Origin: Novosphingobium flavum
Lineage (GTDB): Bacteria; Pseudomonadota; Alphaproteobacteria; Sphingomonadales; Sphingomonadaceae
Reading direction: 5' to 3'
Length of the DNA stretch: 64,000 nucleotides
Assembly: GCF_014230315.1 (NCBI RefSeq)
Contig: NZ_JACLAW010000001.1
Location: forward strand, 186,001 to 250,000
Below, in pieces: positions 1-8,500 of this stretch (position 1 is its first letter; the number at the start of each line of letters is the position of its first letter). The position numbers and the translations under genes are program-made. Below the pieces are notes generated by a model that ran no database searches, had not been told where the DNA came from, and worked only from the letters and a program-made list of their open reading frames with translations.

Positions 1-1
1 G

Positions 2-493
2 GAGCGGGTCTATCCCCACGCCAGCCGGGCCGAGCGCCGCGAGATCGTGGACTACTACCTCGACCGGGTGGGCCTGGCCGATGCCAAGGACAAGCTCGCC
101 GCCGAGATGTCGAACGGGATGCGCCAGCGCGTCGGCATCGCCCGCGCCTTCGCCCTTTCGCCGCGCCTGCTGCTGCTCGACGAGCCCTTCGGCATGCTCG
201 ACAGCCTCACCCGCTGGGACCTGCAGGACGTGCTGGTCGAGGTTTGGAACCGTACCAAGGTCACCGCCATCATGGTCACGCACGACGTCGACGAGGCGAT
301 CCTGCTGGCCGACCGCGTGGTGATGATGACCAATGGTCCGCGCGCCACGATCGGCAAGATCCTGAAGGTCGACCTGCCGCGTCCGCGTGATCGCAAGACG
401 CTGCTCAAGGATCCGCAGTTCTACGCTTACCGCCAGGAGGTGCTGCACTTCCTGGCCGAATATGATCACGGGCCGGGCGTCAAAGCGGCCTGA
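2..493 (+). CDS. nrtD: Nitrate/nitrite ABC transporter ATP-binding subunit, C-terminal part (5' end outside window)
   Basis: The frame is open from the window edge, so only about the last 163 residues are visible. They contain the ABC signature region (MSNGMRQRVGIARAFAL), Walker B with catalytic glutamate (LLLLDEPFGMLD), the D-loop and the switch histidine (MVTHDVDEA). Walker A must lie upstream of the window. The tail after the switch (MTNGPRATIGKIL, then a stretch of DLPRPRDR type) matches NrtD/SsuB/TauB-type importers. The downstream porin, nirBD and nasA point to nitrate rather than sulfonate or taurine. It would energise uptake of nitrate through the inner membrane with an NrtB permease and NrtA binding protein encoded further upstream. 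Confidence 0.85.
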   Translation, partial: ERVYPHASRAERREIVDYYLDRVGLADAKDKLAAEMSNGMRQRVGIARAFALSPRLLLLDEPFGMLDSLTRWDLQDVLVEVWNRTKVTAIMVTHDVDEAILLADRVVMMTNGPRATIGKILKVDLPRPRDRKTLLKDPQFYAYRQEVLHFLAEYDHGPGVKAA

Positions 494-564
494 ACGAACA
501 TCGCATCAGAGAGGATGTCTGATCGGCACCGGGAAGGACCCGGGCAATCAGGGGAGTACATGAG

Positions 565-1824
565 ATGGGGAATCGCAAATTCGTGGCAGCGCTCGCGGCG
601 CTGCCGCTGACGATGGTTGGCGCCCAGGCGGCTCATGCCGCGCCGGGCGATCCGGTGAAGTTCGCCGATGGCCTGACCTTCGATCCGATCATCGAGGGAC
701 GGCTGCGCTACGAAGGGGTTGATACCCCGACGGTCGATGCCGATGCCGTGACCATGCGCCTGCGCGCCGGGTTCGAGATCAAGAGCAAGTCGGGCCTGTC
801 GTTCCTCGCCGAGGGCGAGGGCACGCTGGGGATCGACAACAGCTACAACGCCTTCCCGTTCGCCGTGGCGAGCCACCAGCGCCGGACGCAGTATGCGGTC
901 GTTTCCGATCCGGAGAACATCGACCTCAACCGCCTGCAGATCGCCTATCGCACGAAGAAGGGCGCGATCACGATCGGCCGCCAGCGCATCAACCTCGATG
1001 ACCAGCGCTTCGTCGGCTCGGTCGCCTGGCGCCAGAACGAGCAGACCTTCGATGCCGTGCGCGGCGAAGCCACGCTGGGCCCGGTCTCGCTCGACGTGAC
1101 CTATGCCAATGCCCAGCGCTCGATCTTCGGCGTCGATGCCGGGCCGCGCCAGTCCTACGGCGGCGACTTCGTTTTCGCCGGGGCCGGAATGAAGCTTGGC
1201 CCGGTCAACGCCAAGGCCTTCTCTTACCTGCTGTCCTATGACGAGGCGTTCTTCTTCGCCAACTCGTCGGCCAGCTACGGCGGCCGTGCCACGGCCAGCC
1301 TGCCGCTGACCAAGGCATGGAAGCTGAACCTTGCCGGCAGCTATGCCCGCCAGACCGACTATGGCACCAACCCGGTGCGCTACAAGGCGGACTACGTGGC
1401 CGCCGAAGCCGCGCTCGCGGGCAAGGCGCTGACGGTGACCGCCGGCTACGAGCTGCTCGGCGGCGATGCCAAGGCCGGCAAGTCGTTCCAGACCCCGATG
1501 GCCACGCTCCACAAGTTCAATGGCTTTGCCGACCTGTTCCTGACCACCCCGCAGACGGCGGCCTATGGCGGCCTGCAGGACCTGTATGGCGGGATCGCCT
1601 ACAAGTTCGACGGGGTGAAGGCTCTGCCGGGCCTGAACGCGGCGGTGACCTATCACCAGTTCGACAGCGACTACGGCAATCTGCGCTACGGCACCGAGTG
1701 GAACGCGACGCTGGGCTTCAAGGTCAAGCGCTACCTGGTCTCGGCCAAGTACGCCAATTACCAGGCCCAGGGCTTCGGCGTGGATACGAAGAAGCTCTGG
1801 CTCCAGATCGACTTCGCCTACTGA
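565..1824 (+). CDS. Outer-membrane porin, alginate-export family, in nitrate cluster
   Basis: This 419-residue protein starts with a signal peptide (MGNRKFVAALAALPL, cleavage likely after AHA near residue 26). The mature part alternates polar and hydrophobic residues as in a beta-barrel, with many aromatic-ended strands and a final strand ending LWLQIDFAY, the C-terminal aromatic signature of outer-membrane proteins. The N-terminal mature sequence (FDPIIEGRLRYEGVDTP) resembles the alginate-export porin family. It sits 71 bases after the nitrate ABC ATPase and ahead of nirB, so it probably admits nitrate or nitrite through the outer membrane. That substrate is inferred from position only. A GGGGAG motif at 551-556 precedes the ATG. 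Confidence 0.8.
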   Translation: MGNRKFVAALAALPLTMVGAQAAHAAPGDPVKFADGLTFDPIIEGRLRYEGVDTPTVDADAVTMRLRAGFEIKSKSGLSFLAEGEGTLGIDNSYNAFPFAVASHQRRTQYAVVSDPENIDLNRLQIAYRTKKGAITIGRQRINLDDQRFVGSVAWRQNEQTFDAVRGEATLGPVSLDVTYANAQRSIFGVDAGPRQSYGGDFVFAGAGMKLGPVNAKAFSYLLSYDEAFFFANSSASYGGRATASLPLTKAWKLNLAGSYARQTDYGTNPVRYKADYVAAEAALAGKALTVTAGYELLGGDAKAGKSFQTPMATLHKFNGFADLFLTTPQTAAYGGLQDLYGGIAYKFDGVKALPGLNAAVTYHQFDSDYGNLRYGTEWNATLGFKVKRYLVSAKYANYQAQGFGVDTKKLWLQIDFAY

Positions 1825-1838
1825 CGGATTGGGGGAGG

Positions 1839-1898
1839 GCGGCCGGCAGCCGAGAGCTGCCGGCCGCACCGGAACGGGCGCGCCTCGCGGTGCGCCCG
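1839..1898 (+). terminator. Two consecutive strong hairpins after the porin gene
   Basis: Positions 1839-1850 and 1856-1867 form a perfect 12-bp inverted repeat around a 5-base loop. Positions 1875-1881 and 1892-1898 form a second, 7-bp stem. Both lie within 75 bases of the porin stop codon. There is no T-run, so this may be a processing or weak terminator structure that separates the transporter-porin transcript from nirB. Confidence 0.6.
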
Positions 1899-1968
1899 AT
1901 GCGTAACTGTGCGTTTCGATATGTTGCAGTGCGAAAAAAGCTTGCCCTCGGGAAGGCGAATCGGTTAT

Positions 1969-1984
1969 TGGAAATGCAAGTGCT
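1969..1984 (+). promoter_or_regulatory. Candidate sigma-54 (-24/-12) promoter for nirBD-nasA-cobA
   Basis: GG at 1970-1971 and GC at 1982-1983 are exactly 10 bases apart. They sit in the context TTGGAAAT-GCAA-GTGCT, which matches the -12 consensus TTGCW in four of five bases and keeps TGG at -24. A start near 1995 would give a leader of about 130 bases before the nirB start codon. Nitrogen-regulated sigma-54 promoters are known for assimilatory nitrate operons. The -24 half is only partly consensus. Confidence 0.4.
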
Positions 1985-2049
1985 GAGGAGCGTCCAAGGA
2001 CGGGCGATCAACCCCTCACGCTGACAGCTTTACATCGCGTGGCAACGTC

Positions 2050-2099
2050 GCCGCCCAGACCTCCCTTCACGGGACCGGTTCGGGCGGCTTTTTTGTTTT
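2050..2099 (+). terminator. Intrinsic terminator / attenuator in the nirB leader
   Basis: Bases 2050-2056 pair perfectly with 2082-2088. Inside, 2058-2061 pair with 2077-2080 and 2062-2065 with 2071-2074, around a 5-base loop. The stem is followed directly by TTTTTTGTTTT. This is a classic intrinsic terminator, yet it lies between the candidate promoter and the nirB start, where it would block the operon unless overridden. Nitrate-responsive antitermination by ANTAR proteins (NasR, NasT) is known for such leaders. I did not find a convincing ANTAR hexaloop hairpin upstream of it. Confidence 0.65.
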
Positions 2100-2124
2100 G
2101 CGCGACTTGGAAGGGAATGACCAG

Positions 2125-4635
2125 GTGAACGCCCCTACGAACTTGAACGAAAGCCAGGTGCCAGCGCAGCTGCGCGAACGGCTGGTGGTGATTGGCAACG
2201 GCATGGCCGGGTGCCGCGCGGTCGAGGAAATCCTCGCCCGCGATGCCGGCCGGTTCGACATCACGATTTTCGGGGCCGAGCCGCGGGTGAACTACAACCG
2301 CATCATGCTCTCGCCGGTGCTCGCGGGCGAGAAGGCCTTCGACGACATCGTGATCAACCCGATGGCCTGGTACGAGGACAATGCGATCACGCTGGTCTCG
2401 GGCGACCCCGTCGTCTCGATCGACCGCGCGACCCAGACCGTGGTGGCTAAGTCCGGCCGGGTCGAGCCCTATGACCGCCTGCTGATCGCCACGGGTTCTG
2501 ATCCGTTCATCATCCCGGTTCCGGGCAAGGACCTCGAAGGCGTCGTCACCTTCCGCGACCTCGACGACGTCGACAAGATGCTGGCCGCGGCCGAGGCCGG
2601 CCAGCAGAACGGCGGCGGCCATGCCGTGGTCATCGGCGGCGGCCTGCTCGGCCTCGAAGCCGCTCACGGTCTCAACCTGCGCGGCATGACCGTCACGGTC
2701 ATCCACCTGATGCCGACCCTGATGGAGCGCCAGCTCGACGAGGCGGCTGGCTGGCTGCTCAAGGCCGAACTGGAGCGCCGGGGCCAGCAGATCCTGACCG
2801 GGGCCAACACCAAGGAAATCATCGGCAAGGACGGCAAGGTCGCGGGCGTCCGGCTTGAGGACGGGCGCGAGATCCCGGCCGACATCGTCGTCATGGCCGT
2901 GGGCATCCGCCCGGCCACCGGCCTTGCCAAGTCCGCCGGCCTCGAGGTCGAGCGCGGGATCATGGTCGACGACCACATGGTCACCTCCGACCCGGCGGTC
3001 CTTGCCGTTGGCGAATGCGTCCAGCACCGCGGGGCCTGCTACGGCCTCGTCGCCCCGCTGTGGGACATGTGCCGCGCACTGGCCGATGCCGCCTGCGGCG
3101 TGCCTTCGGGCTACGAAGGCTCGGTCACCTCGACCAAGCTCAAGGTCTCGGGCATCGACCTGTTCTCGGCCGGTGACTTCTCCGGCGGCGACGGCGCCGA
3201 GGACATCGTGATGCGCGATGCTGCGCGCGGGGTCTACAAGCGCGTGGTCGTCAAGGACGACAGGCTGGTTGGCGCCGTGCTCTACGGCGATACGGCCGAC
3301 GGTTCGTGGTATTTCGACCTGCTCAAGAAGGGCGAGGATGTCTCGTCCATCCGCGAGGCCCTGATCTTCGGCCAGGCCTTTGCGTCCGGGGGTGCGCTCG
3401 CGGACCCTAATGCGGCCGTTGCTGCCCTTTCCGACGATGCGGAAATCTGCGGTTGCAACGGCGTTACCAAGGGCAAGGTCGTCGACACGATCAAGGCCGG
3501 GGCGTGCAGCCTCGATGCCGTCCGCGCCACCTGCAAGGCCAGCGCCTCCTGCGGCTCGTGCACAGGCCTCGTCGAGAGCCTGCTCGCGCTGACCCTCGGC
3601 GACGAGGTGCAGCAGGGCGCCAGGACCCTGTGCAAGTGCACCAGCTTCGGCCATGACGACGTGCGCCGCCTAATCCGCGAGAAGAGCCTCAAGGCGCTGC
3701 CGCAGGTGTTCCAGGAGCTGCACTGGTCGACGCCGGAAGGCTGCGCCTCGTGCCGCCCCGCGCTCAACTACTACCTGCTGTGCGAATGGCCGGGCGAGTA
3801 CGAGGATGACCAGCGCAGCCGCTTCGTCAACGAGCGGATGCACGCCAACATCCAGAAGGACGGCACCTATTCGGTGGTTCCGCGGATGTGGGGCGGCCTC
3901 ACCAACCCGCGCGAGCTGCGCGCCATCGCCGACGTGGTCGAGAAGTTCAACGCGCCGATGGTCAAGGTCACCGGCGGCCAGCGGCTCGACATCTTCGGGA
4001 TCAAGAAGGAAGACCTGCCCGCCGTCTGGGCCGATCTCAACGCGGCCGGAATGGTCTCGGGCCATGCCTACGGCAAGTCGCTGCGTACGGTGAAGACCTG
4101 CGTCGGTTCGGAATGGTGCCGCTTCGGCACCCAGGATTCGACCGGCCTTGGCGTGAAGCTGGAGCGGATGACCTGGGGCTCCTGGATGCCGCACAAGTTC
4201 AAGATTGCCGTCTCGGGCTGCCCGCGCAACTGCGCGGAAGCCACGATCAAGGATTTCGGCGTGGTCTGCGTGGACTCGGGCTACGAACTGCATGTCGGCG
4301 GCAACGGCGGCATCCATGTCCGGGCGACCGACCTGCTCTGCAAGGTTTCGACCGAGCAGGAGGCGATGGACGTCTGTGCGGCCTTCGTTCAGCTCTACCG
4401 CGAGCAGGCCTGGTATCTCGAACGCACCGCGCCGTGGATCGAGCGGGTCGGGCTTGAATACGTCAAGAAGGCCCTGCTCGACAGTGAACAGTCGGTGCCG
4501 GTCCTGGCCGCGCGCTTCCGTTATTCCCAGCAGTTCATGCAGGACGATCCGTGGGCCGAGCGCGCCGCGGGCAAGCATGCCGAACTGCACCAGCACCTCG
4601 CCGAGGTGCGCCCGCTTCAGCTGGAGACCCTGTAA
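2125..4635 (+). CDS. nirB: Assimilatory nitrite reductase [NAD(P)H], large subunit
   Basis: NirB reduces nitrite to ammonium in the cytoplasm. From the GTG at 2125 the protein has 836 residues. An N-terminal FAD/NAD(P)H oxidoreductase region carries VIGNGMAG and, near residue 168, VIGGGLLGLEAAHG. Two BFD-type [2Fe-2S] regions follow (CGCNGVTKGK about 441, CKCTSFGHDD about 502). The sirohaem-[4Fe-4S] ligands lie in TCVGSEWC (about 657) and GCPRNC (about 698). The frame extends to a TTG at 2098, but that codon lies at the end of a terminator T-run. AAGGGA at 2111-2116 is well spaced for the GTG at 2125. The stop overlaps the nirD start (TAATG). Confidence 0.95.
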   Translation: MNAPTNLNESQVPAQLRERLVVIGNGMAGCRAVEEILARDAGRFDITIFGAEPRVNYNRIMLSPVLAGEKAFDDIVINPMAWYEDNAITLVSGDPVVSIDRATQTVVAKSGRVEPYDRLLIATGSDPFIIPVPGKDLEGVVTFRDLDDVDKMLAAAEAGQQNGGGHAVVIGGGLLGLEAAHGLNLRGMTVTVIHLMPTLMERQLDEAAGWLLKAELERRGQQILTGANTKEIIGKDGKVAGVRLEDGREIPADIVVMAVGIRPATGLAKSAGLEVERGIMVDDHMVTSDPAVLAVGECVQHRGACYGLVAPLWDMCRALADAACGVPSGYEGSVTSTKLKVSGIDLFSAGDFSGGDGAEDIVMRDAARGVYKRVVVKDDRLVGAVLYGDTADGSWYFDLLKKGEDVSSIREALIFGQAFASGGALADPNAAVAALSDDAEICGCNGVTKGKVVDTIKAGACSLDAVRATCKASASCGSCTGLVESLLALTLGDEVQQGARTLCKCTSFGHDDVRRLIREKSLKALPQVFQELHWSTPEGCASCRPALNYYLLCEWPGEYEDDQRSRFVNERMHANIQKDGTYSVVPRMWGGLTNPRELRAIADVVEKFNAPMVKVTGGQRLDIFGIKKEDLPAVWADLNAAGMVSGHAYGKSLRTVKTCVGSEWCRFGTQDSTGLGVKLERMTWGSWMPHKFKIAVSGCPRNCAEATIKDFGVVCVDSGYELHVGGNGGIHVRATDLLCKVSTEQEAMDVCAAFVQLYREQAWYLERTAPWIERVGLEYVKKALLDSEQSVPVLAARFRYSQQFMQDDPWAERAAGKHAELHQHLAEVRPLQLETL

Positions 4636-4991
4636 TGATTGGCGATTGGCTCGATATCGGTCCGGTGGACCAGATCGCCCCCGGTACCGCGCGCACCTTG
4701 CCGGTGCGCGGCGGCGAGGAGATCGCCGTGTTCCACACCACGCACGGCGAGTTCTTCGCGCTGGTCAACAAGTGCCCGCACAAGCACGGCCCGCTCAGCC
4801 AGGGCATCGTCCACGGCACGGTAGTGACCTGCCCGCTGCACTCCTGGAACATCTCGCTCAAGACCGGTGAGGCCCAGGGCGAGGACAAGGGCTGCGTGCC
4901 CACGATCCCGCTCAGGGTCGATGCTGGCCGCATCTACCTGCTGCGCAGTGCGGTGGTCGGCGCCAAGGCGCCCGAGCCGCAGGCGGCGTGA
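4635..4991 (+). CDS. nirD: Assimilatory nitrite reductase [NAD(P)H], small subunit (Rieske-type)
   Basis: This 118-residue protein starts at an ATG that shares one base with the nirB stop, which implies translational coupling. It has a Rieske fold with both ligand boxes intact: CPHKHG (CxH) and CPLHSW (CxxH) about 20 residues apart. Some enterobacterial NirD proteins lack the cluster residues, whereas this one should bind [2Fe-2S]. It is the accessory subunit of NirB. Its stop overlaps the GTG start of nasA by four bases. Confidence 0.93.
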   Translation: MIGDWLDIGPVDQIAPGTARTLPVRGGEEIAVFHTTHGEFFALVNKCPHKHGPLSQGIVHGTVVTCPLHSWNISLKTGEAQGEDKGCVPTIPLRVDAGRIYLLRSAVVGAKAPEPQAA

Positions 4992-7561
4992 CCTTGCGCA
5001 CGGTCCGCACAACCTGCGCCTATTGCGGGGTCGGCTGCGGCATTGCCGCTGGCGTGACCGGTGAGCGCAGCGTGCAGATCAAGGGAGATGGGGCGCACCC
5101 GGCCAATGCCGGCAAGCTCTGCTCCAAGGGTACCCATCTCGGCGAAACGGTGAGCCCGGAGGGTCGCCTGCTCCACCCCGTCATCGCCGGACGGACGGCG
5201 GGTTGGGGCGAGGCACTGGACCTCGTCTCGGCCCGCCTCAAGGCCTGCATCGAAGAGCATGGGCCGGACAGCGTGGCCTTCTACGTTTCGGGCCAGCTGC
5301 TGACCGAAGACTATTACGTTGCCAACAAGCTGATGAAGGGCTTCATCGGCAGCGGCAATATCGACACCAACAGCCGCTTGTGCATGGCGAGCGCGGTGGC
5401 CGCGCACAACCGCGCCTTTGGCGAGGACGTGGTGCCGTGTTCCTATACCGACCTTGAAGAGGCCGACCTTGTCGTGCTGGTCGGCTCGAACACGGCCTGG
5501 TGCCACCCGGTGCTGTGGCAGCGGATCGAGGAGAGTCGCGCCCGGCGCGGCTCGAAGATCGTGGTGATTGACCCGCGCCGCACCGAGACCGCCGAGCAGG
5601 CTGATCTGCATGTGGCGGTCGCCCCCGATGGCGACGTGGCGCTGTTCAATGCCGTGCTGCGCGAACTGAAGGCGCGCGGGCTGGTCGACGAGGCCTATCT
5701 GGCGCAGCATGTCGCCGCGCCCGAGGGCTTCTGGGACGGGCTCGAAGGCTCGGCCGAGAGCGCCGGGGTTTCGCCGGAAGTGTTCGAGCAACTGGTCGAT
5801 TTGGTTGCCGCGCACCCGAAGATGGTGACCATGTTCTCGATGGGCGCGAACCAGTCTGCCCAGGGGACCGACAAGGGCAACGCCATCACCAACCTGCACC
5901 TTGCCACGGGCCGGATCGGCCTGCCCGGCACGGGGCCGTTCTCGATCACCGGTCAGCCCAATGCCATGGGCGGGCGCGAAGTGGGCGGGCTGGCCAACAT
6001 GCTCGCCTGCCACCTCGGCTTTTCCGGCGAGGAACTGGCCGAGGTCGCCGATTTCTGGGCTGCGGAGCGGATCTGCACCGGCCCCGGCCTCAAGGCGGTC
6101 GAGATGTTCCGCGCGGTCCATGACGGGCGGATCAAGTTCCTCTGGGTGATGGCGACCAATCCCGCCGTCTCGCTGCCCGACGCGGGCTTCGTGCGCGAGG
6201 CGCTGGAGCGGTGTGAGACGCTGGTGGTCTCCGAGGCGATCGCCGACACCGACACCGGCCGCTTTGCCGAGATCCTGCTGCCCGCGCTCGCCTGGGGCGA
6301 GAAGGACGGGACCGTGACCAATTCCGAGCGCCGGGTCAGCCGCCAGCGCGCCCTGTTCGCGGCGCCGGGCCAAGCGAAGTCGGACTGGAAGATCATGTCC
6401 GAAGTGGCCGCGCGGCTGGGCTGGGGCGATGCCTTCGCTTGGGCGAACAGCGCCGCCGTGTTCCGCGAATATGCCGCGATGACCGCGCTTGCCGCCAAGC
6501 GCGGGAAGGTTCTGGACCTGACCGACAAGGCCGGGCTGAGCGACGAGGAATACGAGGACATGGCGCCGTTCCAGTGGGGCGGGGCGCTGCCGCTGCGCGA
6601 GCGCTACCCCACGGCTGACGGCAAGGCGCGGCTGATCGCCGTGGCGCCGATCGCGGCAAGCGCGGTTGATCCGGCCTTTCCGCTCATCCTCAACACCGGG
6701 CGCTACCGCGACCAGTGGCACACCATGACCCGCACCGGCTGGTCGCCGACACTGGCCCAGCACCGGCGCGAGCCGCTGGCCGAAGTCCACCCCGCCGATG
6801 CCGCGCTCTATGACATTGCCGATGCCGGGCTGGTCAAGATCACCACGCCCAGCGGCACGGCCACCTTCCGCGTCAAGGTGACCGACAGCCAGCGCCGCGG
6901 CGAGGTCTTCGTGCCGATGCACTGGACCGACGTGAATGCGGGCGAGGGGCGCGCCAACCGCCTGCCCAGCCAGCGGGTCGATCCCGTTTCCGGCCAGCCC
7001 GGCTTCAAGAACAGCCCGGCGCGGATCGAGGCGGTCTTGCCCGAATGGCGCGCCTTCCTCGTGGTGCGCGAACTGGTCGCGCCCGAGGGGCTGCTGTGGT
7101 GGACCCGCTCGGCGGTCAAGGGCGGCTGGCTGATGGAGCTGGCCGGGCTCGGTACGGTGGACGTCAGCGCGATGCTGCCGGCGGGCGAGCGGATCGAGGT
7201 GGCCGACCATGTGCGCGGGATGCGCCGCATCGCGGTGACCGGCGCCGATGGCTCGCTCGAGGCGGCGCTCTACCTGACCCGGCGCGGGGTCCTGCCCTCG
7301 CGCGAATGGGTCGCTGGGCAACTCGGCCTGTCCGAGGCGAACGCCGACGAATTGCTGGCGGCGCGCCCCTCGGTCGGCATGCCGGATCGCGGGCCGGTGG
7401 TCTGCGTTTGTCATGGTATCGGCGAGAACGACATCGCCGCCTGCGGGGCCAGCACCGTGGCCGAAGTGGGCCAGTGCACCCGCGCAGGCACGAATTGCGG
7501 CTCTTGCCGTCCGGCGATCGCGAAATTGTTGCAGGCAATGCAACTGGAGGCAGCGGAATGA
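4988..7561 (+). CDS. nasA: Assimilatory nitrate reductase, catalytic molybdopterin subunit
   Basis: This 857-residue cytoplasmic enzyme reduces nitrate to nitrite. Four cysteines near the N terminus (C10, C13, C17, C45) form the [4Fe-4S] site typical of the Nas/Nap/Fdh family. The central region is the bis-MGD domain (for example NSRLCMASAVAAH and GMGANQSAQGTDKGNAITNL-type motifs). The last 55 residues are a fused BFD-like [2Fe-2S] domain with CVCHG and TNCGSCRP, as in Klebsiella NasA. There is no separate NasC-type reductase in the window, so the electron donor is unknown. The GTG start overlaps the nirD stop, and the stop overlaps the cobA ATG. Confidence 0.94.
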   Translation: MTLRTVRTTCAYCGVGCGIAAGVTGERSVQIKGDGAHPANAGKLCSKGTHLGETVSPEGRLLHPVIAGRTAGWGEALDLVSARLKACIEEHGPDSVAFYVSGQLLTEDYYVANKLMKGFIGSGNIDTNSRLCMASAVAAHNRAFGEDVVPCSYTDLEEADLVVLVGSNTAWCHPVLWQRIEESRARRGSKIVVIDPRRTETAEQADLHVAVAPDGDVALFNAVLRELKARGLVDEAYLAQHVAAPEGFWDGLEGSAESAGVSPEVFEQLVDLVAAHPKMVTMFSMGANQSAQGTDKGNAITNLHLATGRIGLPGTGPFSITGQPNAMGGREVGGLANMLACHLGFSGEELAEVADFWAAERICTGPGLKAVEMFRAVHDGRIKFLWVMATNPAVSLPDAGFVREALERCETLVVSEAIADTDTGRFAEILLPALAWGEKDGTVTNSERRVSRQRALFAAPGQAKSDWKIMSEVAARLGWGDAFAWANSAAVFREYAAMTALAAKRGKVLDLTDKAGLSDEEYEDMAPFQWGGALPLRERYPTADGKARLIAVAPIAASAVDPAFPLILNTGRYRDQWHTMTRTGWSPTLAQHRREPLAEVHPADAALYDIADAGLVKITTPSGTATFRVKVTDSQRRGEVFVPMHWTDVNAGEGRANRLPSQRVDPVSGQPGFKNSPARIEAVLPEWRAFLVVRELVAPEGLLWWTRSAVKGGWLMELAGLGTVDVSAMLPAGERIEVADHVRGMRRIAVTGADGSLEAALYLTRRGVLPSREWVAGQLGLSEANADELLAARPSVGMPDRGPVVCVCHGIGENDIAACGASTVAEVGQCTRAGTNCGSCRPAIAKLLQAMQLEAAE

Positions 7562-8334
7562 GCGACTTTACCTCTGGAAAGGTCTGGCTGGTCGGCGCAG
7601 GTCCGGGCGATCCCGAACTGCTCACCCGCAAGGCCGAGCGCCTGCTGCGGCAGGCCAGCGTGGTATTTTATGATGCACTGGTCGGGCCGGGGGTGCTGGA
7701 CCTAGCCCCGCAGGCCCGACTGGTGCATGTCGGCAAGCGTTCGGGCCGCCATTCCAAGGACCAGGGGACGATCGACCAACTGATCGTCGCTGCCGCTCTT
7801 CAGGGCGAGAAGGTCGTGCGGCTGAAGGGCGGCGATCCGTCGGTCTTCGGGCGGGCGACCGAGGAACTCGACGCCTGCCGCGCCGCCGGAATTTCCGTTG
7901 CGATCTGCCCCGGCGTCACCGCCGCCAGTGCCGCCGCCGCCAGCCTTGGCGCCTCGCTCACCCTGCGCGGTCTCGCCCGCCGCCTCACGCTGGTCACGGC
8001 CCATGCCAAGGCCGGCGAAGATCTCGACCTCGACTGGCAGGCCCTTGCCGACCCGCAGGCCACCCTTGCCGTTTACATGGGCAAGGCCGCCGCCGCCGAA
8101 GTTTCGGCCAAGCTGATCGCCGCGGGGCTTGCGGCCGATACGCCGGTCGCCATGGTCGAGAATGCCAGCCTGCCGGAAGAGCGCATCTTCCGCACCCGCC
8201 TCGACCTCCTCGCGCTCGCCGCCCGCACCGCGCTGGGCGATGGTCCGGCACTGCTGCTGATCGGGCAGGCGATGGGCGCGGCGGTAGATCCGGTGATGGC
8301 CGATGCATCCGCTCAAGTGGAACGGATCGGCTGA
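7558..8334 (+). CDS. cobA: Uroporphyrinogen-III C-methyltransferase (sirohaem synthesis)
   Basis: This 258-residue SUMT-family enzyme has the family motifs VGAGPGDPELLT at 11-22, YDALVGPGVLDLAP, KRSGRHSKDQ, VRLKGGDPSVFGRATEE and PGVTAASAAAA. It makes precorrin-2 for sirohaem, the cofactor of NirB, which explains its place as last gene of the operon. It lacks the CysG dehydrogenase/ferrochelatase domain, so those steps must be encoded elsewhere. The ATG overlaps the nasA stop (ATGA). Confidence 0.93.
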   Translation: MSDFTSGKVWLVGAGPGDPELLTRKAERLLRQASVVFYDALVGPGVLDLAPQARLVHVGKRSGRHSKDQGTIDQLIVAAALQGEKVVRLKGGDPSVFGRATEELDACRAAGISVAICPGVTAASAAAASLGASLTLRGLARRLTLVTAHAKAGEDLDLDWQALADPQATLAVYMGKAAAAEVSAKLIAAGLAADTPVAMVENASLPEERIFRTRLDLLALAARTALGDGPALLLIGQAMGAAVDPVMADASAQVERIG

Positions 8335-8365
8335 GTTTTCGCCGAGCGGGCAAAAGTTTGAGTCA

Positions 8366-8490
8366 ATGCAGGGGTTAATATCCCTGCACCCCGAACGTCT
8401 CCCGGCGATAGGGTGGTGTGATAGGCAGCCCTCCACGCTAGGGCTGCGTCGGAAGGCGGCGTGGGGTCTGGGGCCCTTGGCCCCAGAATC
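8366..8490. repeat. Intergenic three-hairpin repeat, copy 1
   Basis: The stems are 8367-8373/8382-8388, 8425-8432/8440-8447 and 8467-8475/8479-8487. The two outer hairpins and the adjoining CCCCGAACGTCTCCCGGCG block recur, in overall inverted order, at 15131-15252. This copy lies between convergent cobA and the LysR gene and may serve as their shared terminator. Confidence 0.7.
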
Positions 8491-8500
8491 ACTTACTCCA

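Noticed and set aside
1984..2050. An ANTAR-target hexaloop hairpin upstream of the attenuator
   Set aside because: Only short or too-tight stems (for example around 1991-2002) could be drawn, and none had a six-base loop with A1 and G4. The regulator type is therefore left open.
2098..2124. TTG start for nirB at 2098
   Set aside because: The codon is the last base group of a terminator T-run and has no ribosome site. The GTG at 2125 has AAGGGA at the right distance.
4535..4634. A longer nirD starting upstream within nirB
   Set aside because: The extra residues are a shadow of the nirB end with no conserved sequence. The ATG overlapping the nirB stop is the natural start.
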